Assembly: GCA_016189965.1 (NCBI GenBank)
Contig: JACPRL010000189.1
Location: forward strand, 1 to 18,154
Length of the DNA: 18,154 bases
DNA from: Acidobacteriota bacterium
Lineage (GTDB): Bacteria; Acidobacteriota; Terriglobia; Acidiferrales; 2-02-FULL-67-57
Direction of reading: 5' to 3'
Shown here piece after piece: positions 7,350-13,551 of this stretch (its first letter is position 1; every line of letters starts with the position of its first letter). The position numbers and the translations under genes were made by a program. The notes beneath the pieces are model-generated. The model had not been told where the DNA came from and did not search any database. It saw nothing but the letters and a program-made list of their open reading frames with translations.

Positions 7350-7883
7350 TTATTCTCCCTGTTTCTTCCGCTCCGCCAACTTGGCCAGCGGGGCGAGCCG
7401 CGGGTCAACTGCGCGCGGGCCGCAGCGGCAGCGCTCGCGATTCAGGTTGGCGCCGCAGCGCGGACAGAGCCCGCGGCAGTCCGGGTTGCAGAGCACCTTC
7501 ATCGGCACGGACAAGTTCACCTGCTCGGCCAGCACGTCGGCCAGGAAGAGCCCCTGGCCGGTGTAGAAGCCGACATCGGTGTCCTGCGGCGCCAGTGAGA
7601 GCTCCTCGTCCCGGGTGATGCTCTTGACCGGGCGGTAGAGGAGGTCGAAGCTGGCCGCCGCTTCGTGGAGCACGGGCTCGAGGCAGCGCGCGCAGAGGAG
7701 CTCCAGGCGCGTCGCCAGCCGGCCGACCACGTGGATCTCCGTGCCCGCGAGTTCGGCCGAGCCCGCGGCGGTGAGCGGGGCGGCCTGGCGGAACTCCCGG
7801 GTGCGGAAGTCGATGCTGCCCGGGGGGAAGACCTCCTCGAAGTCGAGCTTGCCTCGCTCCAGCTCCTTGATGCCGATGAACAT
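7350..7883 (-). CDS. yceD: DUF177 / YceD family protein
   Basis: 177 residues. This family lies upstream of rpmF in most bacteria; in E. coli and plants it has been linked to 23S rRNA or large-subunit processing, but the mechanism is not clear. The sequence shows the family cysteine pattern: C64 and C67 (CARC), then C132, C136, C140 and C143 in LCNPDCRGLCPRCGANLN, with extra cysteines at 152 and 154. The start MFIGIKELERGKLDFEEVFP is chosen by family fit; an in-frame TTG at 7922 lies almost on the predicted transcription start and is unlikely. The ribosome site is weak (CAGGCGA). It is the first gene after the promoter at 7930-7959 and so leads the rpmF-plsX-fab transcript. Confidence 0.9.
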   Translation of the reverse strand: MFIGIKELERGKLDFEEVFPPGSIDFRTREFRQAAPLTAAGSAELAGTEIHVVGRLATRLELLCARCLEPVLHEAAASFDLLYRPVKSITRDEELSLAPQDTDVGFYTGQGLFLADVLAEQVNLSVPMKVLCNPDCRGLCPRCGANLNRERCRCGPRAVDPRLAPLAKLAERKKQGE

Positions 7884-7929
7884 GCTGTCGTCGCCTGCTG
7901 TCGGGCTCGCCGGAGCAAGCAACTGATTG

Positions 7930-7959
7930 ATTATCGGGGGCGGGTGCGGGAAAAGTCAA
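7930..7959 (-). promoter_or_regulatory. Sigma70-type promoter for the yceD-rpmF-plsX-fab cluster
   Basis: On the minus strand TTGACT (7959-7954) is followed after 18 nt by GATAAT (7935-7930); each box matches consensus at five of six positions. The predicted start near 7923 gives a leader of about 40 nt to the yceD ATG. The -35 box directly abuts the stem of the putative terminator behind the preceding gene. Confidence 0.65.
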
Positions 7960-7980
7960 CCCGCCGACACGGGCGGGGAA
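7951..7980 (-). terminator. Possible intrinsic terminator of the ribbon-helix-helix gene
   Basis: Just after the TAG at 7983-7981 the minus strand reads CCCGCC-CGTGTC-GGCGGG (7977-7960), a six-pair all-GC stem, followed by TTGACTTTT. The T-tract is interrupted and also contains the -35 box of the yceD promoter, so the call is tentative. Confidence 0.4.
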
Positions 7981-8202
7981 CTACAGCCGCCCTTTGCGCT
8001 TGAGGTCGGCCACGACGCGCTCGAAGGGGATGCTCGGTTCGCGGAGTCGGCGACGGGCGATGGCGAGGTCAATCTCGTCCTCTCGGAGGGACTCGCGGAC
8101 GGCCTCATTGACCAGGTGGGAAATGGACTGATCGTTCGTGGCCGCCTTGACCTTCAAGGCGCGGTGGAGCCGGTCCTCAAGGTAGACGGTAATGGGCCTC
8201 AT
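7981..8202 (-). CDS. Ribbon-helix-helix (CopG/antitoxin-like) DNA-binding protein, no adjacent toxin
   Basis: 73 residues from the ATG at 8202 (a GTG at 8211 would add three). The N-terminus RPITVYLEDRLHRALKVKAA reads as the beta-strand and first helix of a ribbon-helix-helix fold. DQSISHLVNEAVRESLREDE (residues 24-43) fits the second helix. The tail (IPFERVVADLKRKGRL) resembles the toxin-neutralising C-terminus of type II antitoxins, where a 'YEEVLKELKKRG' pattern is common. Such proteins dimerise and bind their own operator. No toxin gene lies on either side: yceD follows 97 nt downstream, and a dgt fragment lies upstream. It may be an orphan antitoxin or a free-standing regulator. No convincing ribosome site was seen. 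Confidence 0.75.
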   Translation of the reverse strand: MRPITVYLEDRLHRALKVKAATNDQSISHLVNEAVRESLREDEIDLAIARRRLREPSIPFERVVADLKRKGRL

Positions 8203-8229
8203 GTGCACCACACGGCCATCTTAGCATGA

Positions 8230-8315
8230 GCGGGGACACCCGCAGAGGGTTTCCCCGCACCTCTTCCGCGGGTGCGCTGCGCGCGGCTTTTTCTCGGCAC
8301 GGCTGAAGCCGTGCC
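8230..8315. repeat. Two hairpins between the RHH gene and the dgt tail
   Basis: GCGGGGA (8230-8236) pairs perfectly with TCCCCGC (8252-8258), with an inner ACCC/GGGT stem and a 5-nt loop. Further on, GGCACGGCT-GA-AGCCGTGCC (8296-8315) is a nine-pair perfect stem of the same GGCT-NA-AGCC type as in the yceD-rpmF gap. Neither has a T-run after it in the sense of the flanking genes. Confidence 0.65.
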
Positions 8316-8348
8316 CTTCCATCTCCGTGCTTTCGTGACTTTGTGGCA

Positions 8349-8437
8349 TTAGCTTCGAGGAGCCTTGAGCGCGGTCGCGCCCACGGCCTCGGCGTGGACT
8401 CGAAAAATGTAGGTATCGGTCAAGCCGGCGATGTAGT
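8349..8437 (-). pseudogene. Diverged second copy of the dgt 3' end (fragment)
   Basis: Directly downstream of dgt, in another frame, the minus strand encodes DYIAGLTDTYIFRVHAEAVG followed by ATALKAPRS and a TAA stop at 8351-8349. This matches the end of the intact gene, AYIAGMTDTYIFRVHSEEIG-SIAAKAP, at about 19 of 27 residues. DNA identity is only about 65%, with many of the differences at third codon positions. The frame stays open upstream to a TAG near 8509 but has no usable start codon and loses similarity before DYIAG. It looks like the remnant of a diverged dgt copy rather than a recent tandem duplication. Confidence 0.75.
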
Positions 8438-8461
8438 CGCCCTTCGAGTACCTCAGGGTGA

Positions 8462-9598
8462 TTACGGTGCCTTCGCGGCGATCGAGCCAATCTCCTCTGA
8501 ATGCACCCTAAAGATGTAGGTGTCTGTCATTCCCGCAATGTAAGCACAGGCCACGCGGGCGACGGGGACGGCTTTGGTCTGCTCGAAGTACTGCCGGGGC
8601 AGGCGCTCGGGCTGGGCGACGTAGAGCTCGAACAATTCTTCAATTACCTTCACGGCGCGCTGGCGATCTTCGAGGATTTGCGGGTGGTTGTAGAGGCGGC
8701 GGTGGAGGAACTGCTTGAGTTGGCGGTTCTGCTCGGCGCCGGCGGGGCTGAAGTCCACCAGCCGCCGCGGGTGCCTCCGCACGGCTTCGACGGAGTCAAT
8801 CCGGTTTTCCTCCAGCGCGCGGCGCGTGTGGTCAAGCAGGTCAGTGGTGAGGCGGTCGATGAGGCGGCGGAGGACTTCGTTGAACTGGAGCTTAGGCGAC
8901 GCGCGCGGGTGGAGCCGCTCGACCTCGACGGCCAGCTCGGCGTAGAGCGGCACGTCGGCCGCCATGGCCTCGCGCGTCAGCAAGCGCGCTTCGAAGCCGT
9001 CGTCGAGGTCGGCGGTGTTGTAAGCGATTTCGTCGGCGCGGTCGATGAGCTGGGCTTCGAGCGGCGGGCGCTCCTCCAGCCGGTAGTCGGCCAGCTCAGG
9101 GAACTCGGCCGCGCTGTAGTCCCGCGAGTGTTTGATGATGCCTTCGCGCACTTCGAAGGTCAGGTTGAGGCCGGGGAAGCCGGCGTAACGCTGCTCGAAG
9201 TGCTCGACGATGCGCAAGGCGTGCAGGTTGTGGTCGAAGCCGGCGCCGGCGCGCCGCATCAACTGGTCGAGCTTGTCTTCGCCGGCATGGCCGAAGGGCG
9301 GGTGGCCGATGTCGTGCACGAGCGCCAAGGCTTCGCAGAGGTCGGCGTTCAGGCCGAGCGCCCCGGCGACGGTGCGGGCAATCTGCGCCACCTCGAGCGT
9401 GTGGGTCAGCCGGTTGCGGAAGTGGTCGGAGTAGCGCCGGGTGAAAACCTGGGTCTTGGCCTCGAGGCGCCGGAAGGCGCGGGCGTGGATGATGCGGTCG
9501 CGGTCGCGCTGGTAGTCGTTGCGGTAGGGGTGGGCGGGCTCGGGATAGCGCCGCCCCGCGCTCTGCTTTACGTCGAACGCATAGGGCGCCAGCGCCAC
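8462..9598 (-). CDS. dgt: Deoxyguanosinetriphosphate triphosphohydrolase-like protein (HD domain dNTPase)
   Basis: 378 residues from the GTG at 9598-9596. The enzyme class removes triphosphate from dGTP or other dNTPs and helps balance nucleotide pools. Motifs: YRNDYQRDRDRIIHARAFRR near the N-terminus (residues about 25-44), then RLTHTLEVAQIAR with the first metal-binding His, LVHDIGHPPFGHAGED with the His-Asp pair, and LIDRADEIAYNTADLDDG with the last metal Asp. The length fits the shorter dgt-like branch rather than E. coli Dgt (about 505). GGAGG sits 8 nt before the chosen GTG; an in-frame GTG at 9607 overlaps that site and is less likely. The gene lies 52 nt after the TPR gene and is probably co-transcribed with it. 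A fragment repeating its last codons follows. Confidence 0.93.
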   Translation of the reverse strand: MALAPYAFDVKQSAGRRYPEPAHPYRNDYQRDRDRIIHARAFRRLEAKTQVFTRRYSDHFRNRLTHTLEVAQIARTVAGALGLNADLCEALALVHDIGHPPFGHAGEDKLDQLMRRAGAGFDHNLHALRIVEHFEQRYAGFPGLNLTFEVREGIIKHSRDYSAAEFPELADYRLEERPPLEAQLIDRADEIAYNTADLDDGFEARLLTREAMAADVPLYAELAVEVERLHPRASPKLQFNEVLRRLIDRLTTDLLDHTRRALEENRIDSVEAVRRHPRRLVDFSPAGAEQNRQLKQFLHRRLYNHPQILEDRQRAVKVIEELFELYVAQPERLPRQYFEQTKAVPVARVACAYIAGMTDTYIFRVHSEEIGSIAAKAP

Positions 9599-9650
9599 CG
9601 TCAACACCTCCGCGGCCTATCCTACTATGGGTATCCGGGCGGGGAAACCG

Positions 9651-10388
9651 CTACGGCTGCGCCGCTGCGGGGGCGGCGGGCAGGCGGTCGAGCCGCCGGC
9701 TGGCTTCCGCCGCCACGGCCGTGTCGGGGAGTTCCTGTTGCACCTGCAGGTAGAGTTGGCGCGCTTCGGCCGGGTTCGACTCCGCGACGAGGTTGGCCAG
9801 CTCGAGCAGGGCCAGCTCGCGCGGCACGGTGGCGGCGGGGTGGGCGGCGAGCTCGCGGTAGAGTTTCTCCGCTTCGGCGCGCCGGCCCATCGCCTGGTAG
9901 AAGCCCGCCAGATGGTAGCGGGCCATGGCGGCGACGTTGGGGTCGGCGGCCCGGCTGAGCTCTTCGAGCGCAGCCACGGCGGCCTCCCGCTCGCCCAACT
10001 GAAACTGGCAGAAGGCTTCATAGTGTTTGGCCATCAGCGCAGCACGCGTCCGCGGGTAGTCGCCGCGCACGCGGGCGAACTCCTCCCGCGCCGCCTCGTA
10101 CTTGGCGCGCTCGCTCGAAAAGATTTTCTGTGTACTGCCCGGCAGGGGCGGCAGCCCGGCCTGCACCGGGGCTTCAAAGGTGAAGAGGGCTTCGACGAGG
10201 GCGGCCTCGCCGCGGCCCTCCTGCCGCTCCGAGTACCAGTAGAAGCCGCCCAGCGAGCCAGCCGCCGCCAGCACGCTGGCGCCGAGCAGCACCAACGTCC
10301 GCCAGTGGTCTTCCAGGTAGAGCAGGAACTCGTCGAAGGTGTCAATGAACTCGTCGTGCTTCAGTTCCTGCCGCTGAATCCGCGCCAT
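9651..10388 (-). CDS. Membrane-anchored TPR protein, YfgM-like
   Basis: 245 residues. A short charged cytoplasmic N-terminus (MARIQRQELKHDEFIDTFDE, then FLLYLEDHWR) is followed by one membrane segment (about residues 31-52: TLVLLGASVLAAAGSLGGFY) and a helical-repeat region. The repeats have TPR spacing, for example AREEFARVRGDYPRTRAALM, then AEKLYRELAAHPAATVPREL, then ARQLYLQVQQELPDTAVAAE. The layout is like YfgM (ancillary SecYEG translocon subunit) and related single-pass TPR proteins, which act on exported proteins at the inner membrane. The C-terminus is Pro/Ala-rich. The ATG at 10388 has only a distant AAGG upstream. The gene lies just before dgt in the same direction. The assignment to a protein-export role is by architecture only. 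Confidence 0.8.
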   Translation of the reverse strand: MARIQRQELKHDEFIDTFDEFLLYLEDHWRTLVLLGASVLAAAGSLGGFYWYSERQEGRGEAALVEALFTFEAPVQAGLPPLPGSTQKIFSSERAKYEAAREEFARVRGDYPRTRAALMAKHYEAFCQFQLGEREAAVAALEELSRAADPNVAAMARYHLAGFYQAMGRRAEAEKLYRELAAHPAATVPRELALLELANLVAESNPAEARQLYLQVQQELPDTAVAAEASRRLDRLPAAPAAAQP

Positions 10389-10484
10389 GGTTGCTTGTGC
10401 CTTTTCGAGCCAGTGTTGAAATCATCGATGCTAGCAGTGCCTTGGTAGCGTGTCAAATCGCCCCTCCACCGAGCAGGGGAAGAA

Positions 10485-10720
10485 CGAAACTCGAAAATCG
10501 AAAAGCGAAAATCGAAAAGCGAGAAGCGGTGGCCCCAGTAGGACAGACATTCCTGTCTGTCACGGGGGCGCAGCCCCCGCTGTCTGTCGCAGCGGTGGGA
10601 GAGTAAAGTTGGTTGCCGGCGGTGTCTGGGCCGGCAACCCGTCGAAAGCCCGCCCCCGGTGCCCGGTGCCTTCCCCCTGTTTTGTCCGCTCACGGCGTGT
10701 GCGGGGCCGCACACGGCGTG
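10485..10720. repeat. Non-coding patch of heptamer repeats and strong hairpins
   Basis: The 377 nt between 10388 and 10766 hold no convincing gene. (1) Six tandem heptamers of the form CGAAAAN span 10485-10526. (2) GACAGACA-TTCC-TGTCTGTC spans 10542-10561, followed by CGGGGGC-GCA-GCCCCCG (10563-10579) and a third TGTCTGTC (10581-10588). (3) GGTTGCCGGC (10611-10620) pairs over ten bases with GCCGGCAACC (10630-10639). (4) GTGTGCGG-GG-CCGCACAC (10697-10714) is bordered by direct repeats of CACGGCGTG (10691-10699, 10712-10720). The dense symmetry suggests accumulated interspersed repeats. I see no transposase and no T-tract terminator. Confidence 0.75.
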
Positions 10721-10765
10721 CGCGGGGGTATCTAGGAGGCGTCGCCGACCGCCCCGACAGGCCCG

Positions 10766-12205
10766 CTAGGGGGGCTGCGGGCGCCGGCGGGCCCGAGGCG
10801 GGCCGTGCTCGTCAAAGTAGATCAGGCCATGAGCCAGCCCCACCAACGCCGCCGCCTGCTCGTCCGGGTTCTCGACCTGCAGGATCCAGCGCAGCGGCGC
10901 TTCGAACTCCCCGCGCCGCCCCTGGCTTCTGGCAAGGGAGGAGAAGGCGTTGCGGCGCTCGTGCTCCGGACCGATTCTCTCTGCGACGCCCAGGGCTTGC
11001 TCGGTCTGGCCTGTCGGGCCCAGGTTGTCGACCACGATGCGGAGCGCCTGGGCTTTCATTCCCGGAGCCTCGACGCGCTCGGCGGCCTCGAGGGCTTCGG
11101 CGAATGCCTGATTCGCCTCCGCGTCGCGGCCGCGCCACCAGTACGCCGCCGCCATCCACGCCAGGCGGTGGGCGCGCGCGGGATGGTTGGGCGGGATGCG
11201 GTTGATGACCTCGCGGGCGGCGGCGAAGTCGCCGGCGTTGTGGTGAGCCTCGACGACGCTTTCGAGCGCCCAGGCGCGCGCGTCCTCTTCTTCCTTCGAG
11301 CGAGGCGCCTCCGCGGTGTCAATGATATTGGCGGCGTCAGCGGGATTGCCGGCCTCGGCCTGCTCGGCGGCGCGGGCGGCGCGCGGCTCCCAGTGGTGCT
11401 GGGGCTCTTCGATGGCACCCTCGGTCACGTAGGATTCTCCCTCCCGCCCCAGCCGGGTTTGCAGCGCCGCCAGGCGGGCCCGAAGGCGGTCTCTGGAGTC
11501 CGCGCTCTCGACTTGCTCAATGGCGGCCTGCGCCGAGGCCAGAGTGTGCTGCAAGCCGATTTCTTGGCCGGCCCACTTCTGCATCCGGGCGACAGAGAGG
11601 AGTTGCCAGGCCCGCCCCTCGGTGCGCTCCATCTGCCGCGCCGCCTCGGCGGCCTGCGCCAGGGTGTTTTCGGCGGCGGCCCAGTTTCCGCGCTTCGCCA
11701 GCGCGAGCCCCACAAGCAGCATCGAGTCGGAGCGCGCCTGGGGGTCTTCGATGTCCGCCAGGGTGGCGAGCGCTTCGTTGAGCTGCCCGGTTTCGAGCTG
11801 CTTCAGCGCCACCCAGCCGAGCGCCCAGCCGCGCTGGCTCGGCCTCTGGATTTCCTCGGCGGTTTGGCGGGCGGCGAGGAAGTCGCCCGCGTCCGCCTGG
11901 CGGCGGGCCAGATTCCAGAGGGCGAAGTCGCGGGACGAAGGCTCGCCGATTGCCTCAACCTTCTGCCGCGCTTCGTCCACATTCCCCAGCCGGGCGTACA
12001 GGCTGGTGAACGACTGCTGGAGGGAATCCCTCGTCTGTCCTTCTTCGATCTGCGCCAGGGCGGTCTCGAGATGGCCGAGGAGGATTTCGAGTTGCGCGCG
12101 CGTCTGGGGACCGAGCGGGCGGCCGCTCTGCGCGCTGCAGAGCAGCAGAGCCACAAAGGCGAGGACTGCCGCCCCTGCCGCTGATGTTTTTCTCCTGCCG
12201 GGCAC
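10766..12205 (-). CDS. Exported helical-repeat (TPR-like) protein
   Basis: 479 residues from the GTG at 12205-12203. The N-terminus MPGRRKTSAAGAAVLAFVALLLCSAQSG is a clear signal peptide: basic n-region, then a hydrophobic core. The Cys in it lacks a proper lipobox. The rest is a run of helical pairs about 33-36 residues apart, each with a pattern like RDxALWxLAxxQAxAGDFxxAxxTAEEI (for example near residues 92-118 and 159-188). That is TPR-like, with Ala- and Glu-rich helices. GGAGG lies 5 nt before the GTG; an ATG 33 nt upstream has no ribosome site and would add a non-signal-like stretch. It is transcribed away from the efflux operon. Its role is unknown; such scaffolds mediate protein contacts in the periplasm or at the cell surface. 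The C-terminus is Pro/Arg-rich. Confidence 0.8.
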   Translation of the reverse strand: MPGRRKTSAAGAAVLAFVALLLCSAQSGRPLGPQTRAQLEILLGHLETALAQIEEGQTRDSLQQSFTSLYARLGNVDEARQKVEAIGEPSSRDFALWNLARRQADAGDFLAARQTAEEIQRPSQRGWALGWVALKQLETGQLNEALATLADIEDPQARSDSMLLVGLALAKRGNWAAAENTLAQAAEAARQMERTEGRAWQLLSVARMQKWAGQEIGLQHTLASAQAAIEQVESADSRDRLRARLAALQTRLGREGESYVTEGAIEEPQHHWEPRAARAAEQAEAGNPADAANIIDTAEAPRSKEEEDARAWALESVVEAHHNAGDFAAAREVINRIPPNHPARAHRLAWMAAAYWWRGRDAEANQAFAEALEAAERVEAPGMKAQALRIVVDNLGPTGQTEQALGVAERIGPEHERRNAFSSLARSQGRRGEFEAPLRWILQVENPDEQAAALVGLAHGLIYFDEHGPPRARRRPQPP

Positions 12206-12275
12206 TGCGGCCTCCGCCGGTGGACACCTCGCCGCCATTATACGCCGGTGCGGCGACCTCCTCCGGCGTCGCGGC

Positions 12276-12304
12276 TTGACTTTGCGGGACGCGAACCGCA
12301 GAAT
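12276..12304 (+). promoter_or_regulatory. Candidate promoter for the efflux operon
   Basis: TTGACT (12276-12281) is followed after 17 nt by CAGAAT (12299-12304), which matches the -10 consensus at four of six positions. It lies in the 242-nt gap between the divergent genes at 12205 and 12448 and would give a leader of about 135 nt. A TATACT at 12407-12412, nearer the gene, is an alternative -10 but has no -35 partner. Confidence 0.35.
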
Positions 12305-12447
12305 GGCGCCCCGCAGCGAAGCAGCCCCCGCCGTAACTTCAGAGGTTCTCAGAGCGTAGAATAGTTGAAGGGAGCGACTCGGCGCGGCCGAGCGGCGAAG
12401 CTGGTGTATACTTGAATGTTTCGCTTCTCGTCTAATCATTGACTGTG

Positions 12448-13551
12448 ATGAGTGTCACTCCAATGCGAGGCTCGCAACGGCTGTTGCTCGTGGGCACGCT
12501 GTGGCTCACGGCCAGCAGCGCCTGGGGCCAGGCGCCTCCGGGCGGGATGGGCCCGGCGCCCGTTCGGTACACCGAAGCCCGCGAGCACGCGGTCCGCCGC
12601 GCGGTGCAACTGCCCGGCACGGTGGGGTCGCGCGTGGTGAGTATCGTGGCGAGCGAAGTGGAAGGGCTGGTGGTGGACTACCCCGTGCGCGAGGGCGACC
12701 GGGTCGAGGAGGGCCAGCCGCTGGCGCGGCTGCGCACCACGGCGCTCGAGCTGCGCCGCGACGCCTCCCGCGCCCAGCTCCGCGAAGCCGAAGCGCGCCT
12801 CAAGCTGGCCGAGCGCAACCTGGAGCGCGCCCGGGAGCTCTTCGACGCCAAGGTCATCTCCCAGCAGCAGCTCGACGATGCCTTCTACGAATTCACCGCC
12901 TGGCAAAGCCGGGTCGAGCAGCTCACCGCCGAAATCGCTCAGATCAACCACGACATCGAGCGCGGCACCATTCGCGCCCCCTTCGCCGGCGCCATCGTCC
13001 GCGAGCGCACCCAGGTGGGCGAGTGGTTGGACAAGGGTGACCCGGTGGTCGAGATGATGTCGCTCGACGCCTTTGAAGTGCGCGTGGAGGTGCCGGAGCG
13101 TTACTTTGCCGACCTGCGGGTCGGGGCGCGCGCCGCGGTGAGCTTCGAGGCGCTCCCCGGCGTGGAAATCAGCGGACTCATCAGCGCCGTCATCCCCCGC
13201 GCCGACCAGCAGGCGCGCACCTTCCCGGTCAAGGTGCGCTTCTCCAGCCCGAGTAGGCACATCGGCATGGGCATGCTGGCCCAGGTCTCGTTTCCCGCCG
13301 GCGAACCTTACCGGGCGACGCTGGTCCCCAAAGATGCCGTGGTGAGCCAGGGCAGGCAGAAGGTCGTTTACCTCTTGAACGGCGACAACACTGTTAGCTC
13401 CGTCTCTGTGGAAACCGGTGCCGGCGTCGGCGGCTGGGTGGAAGTGCGCGGGGCGCTGCGAGCCGGCCAAAAAGTCATCACCCGCGGCAATGAGCGCCTG
13501 CGGCCCGGACAGACCGTGGCGGGCCAGCCGCTGGAGTACGAGCTGCCGTGA
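12448..13551 (+). CDS. RND efflux periplasmic adaptor (membrane fusion protein, HlyD/AcrA type)
   Basis: 367 residues from the ATG at 12448. The adaptor bridges the inner-membrane RND pump to an outer-membrane channel. A signal peptide (MSVTPMRGSQRLLLVGTLWL, then TASSAWGQA) is followed by the first lipoyl half (about 61-97, with VEGLVVDYPVREGDRVEEGQPL). Next come a coiled-coil hairpin (about 98-172, Arg/Glu/Ala-rich) and the second lipoyl half (TIRAPFAGAIVRERTQVGEW, about 174-193). Beta-barrel and membrane-proximal domains complete it. No Shine-Dalgarno sequence separates the candidate starts (TTG 12439, GTG 12445, ATG 12448, ATG 12463). I chose 12448 for the best signal peptide. Its TGA overlaps the permease GTG start by 4 bp, implying translational coupling. 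Confidence 0.92.
   Translation: MSVTPMRGSQRLLLVGTLWLTASSAWGQAPPGGMGPAPVRYTEAREHAVRRAVQLPGTVGSRVVSIVASEVEGLVVDYPVREGDRVEEGQPLARLRTTALELRRDASRAQLREAEARLKLAERNLERARELFDAKVISQQQLDDAFYEFTAWQSRVEQLTAEIAQINHDIERGTIRAPFAGAIVRERTQVGEWLDKGDPVVEMMSLDAFEVRVEVPERYFADLRVGARAAVSFEALPGVEISGLISAVIPRADQQARTFPVKVRFSSPSRHIGMGMLAQVSFPAGEPYRATLVPKDAVVSQGRQKVVYLLNGDNTVSSVSVETGAGVGGWVEVRGALRAGQKVITRGNERLRPGQTVAGQPLEYELP

Noticed and set aside
7981..8202. Complete toxin-antitoxin pair
   Set aside because: Only the antitoxin-like gene is present; no small toxin ORF lies within the gaps on either side.
8296..8315. Intrinsic terminator behind the dgt region
   Set aside because: The stem is strong but is not followed by a T-run in the transcribed direction; it fits the dispersed hairpin family better.
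8501..9958. Plus-strand open frame over dgt and the TPR gene
   Set aside because: Antisense to two genes with clear motifs; translation is low-complexity.
10485..10588. CRISPR-like array
   Set aside because: Repeat units are only 7-8 nt without spacers, and no cas genes are present.
10361..10714. Minus-strand open frame of 117 codons upstream of the YfgM-like gene
   Set aside because: It translates the heptamer repeat (FDFRFSIFEFRS-like) and hairpins; no protein character.
10805..12184. Plus-strand open frame over the exported helical-repeat gene
   Set aside because: Leu/Arg/Gly-rich shadow without a family signature; the minus strand has a signal peptide and a ribosome site.
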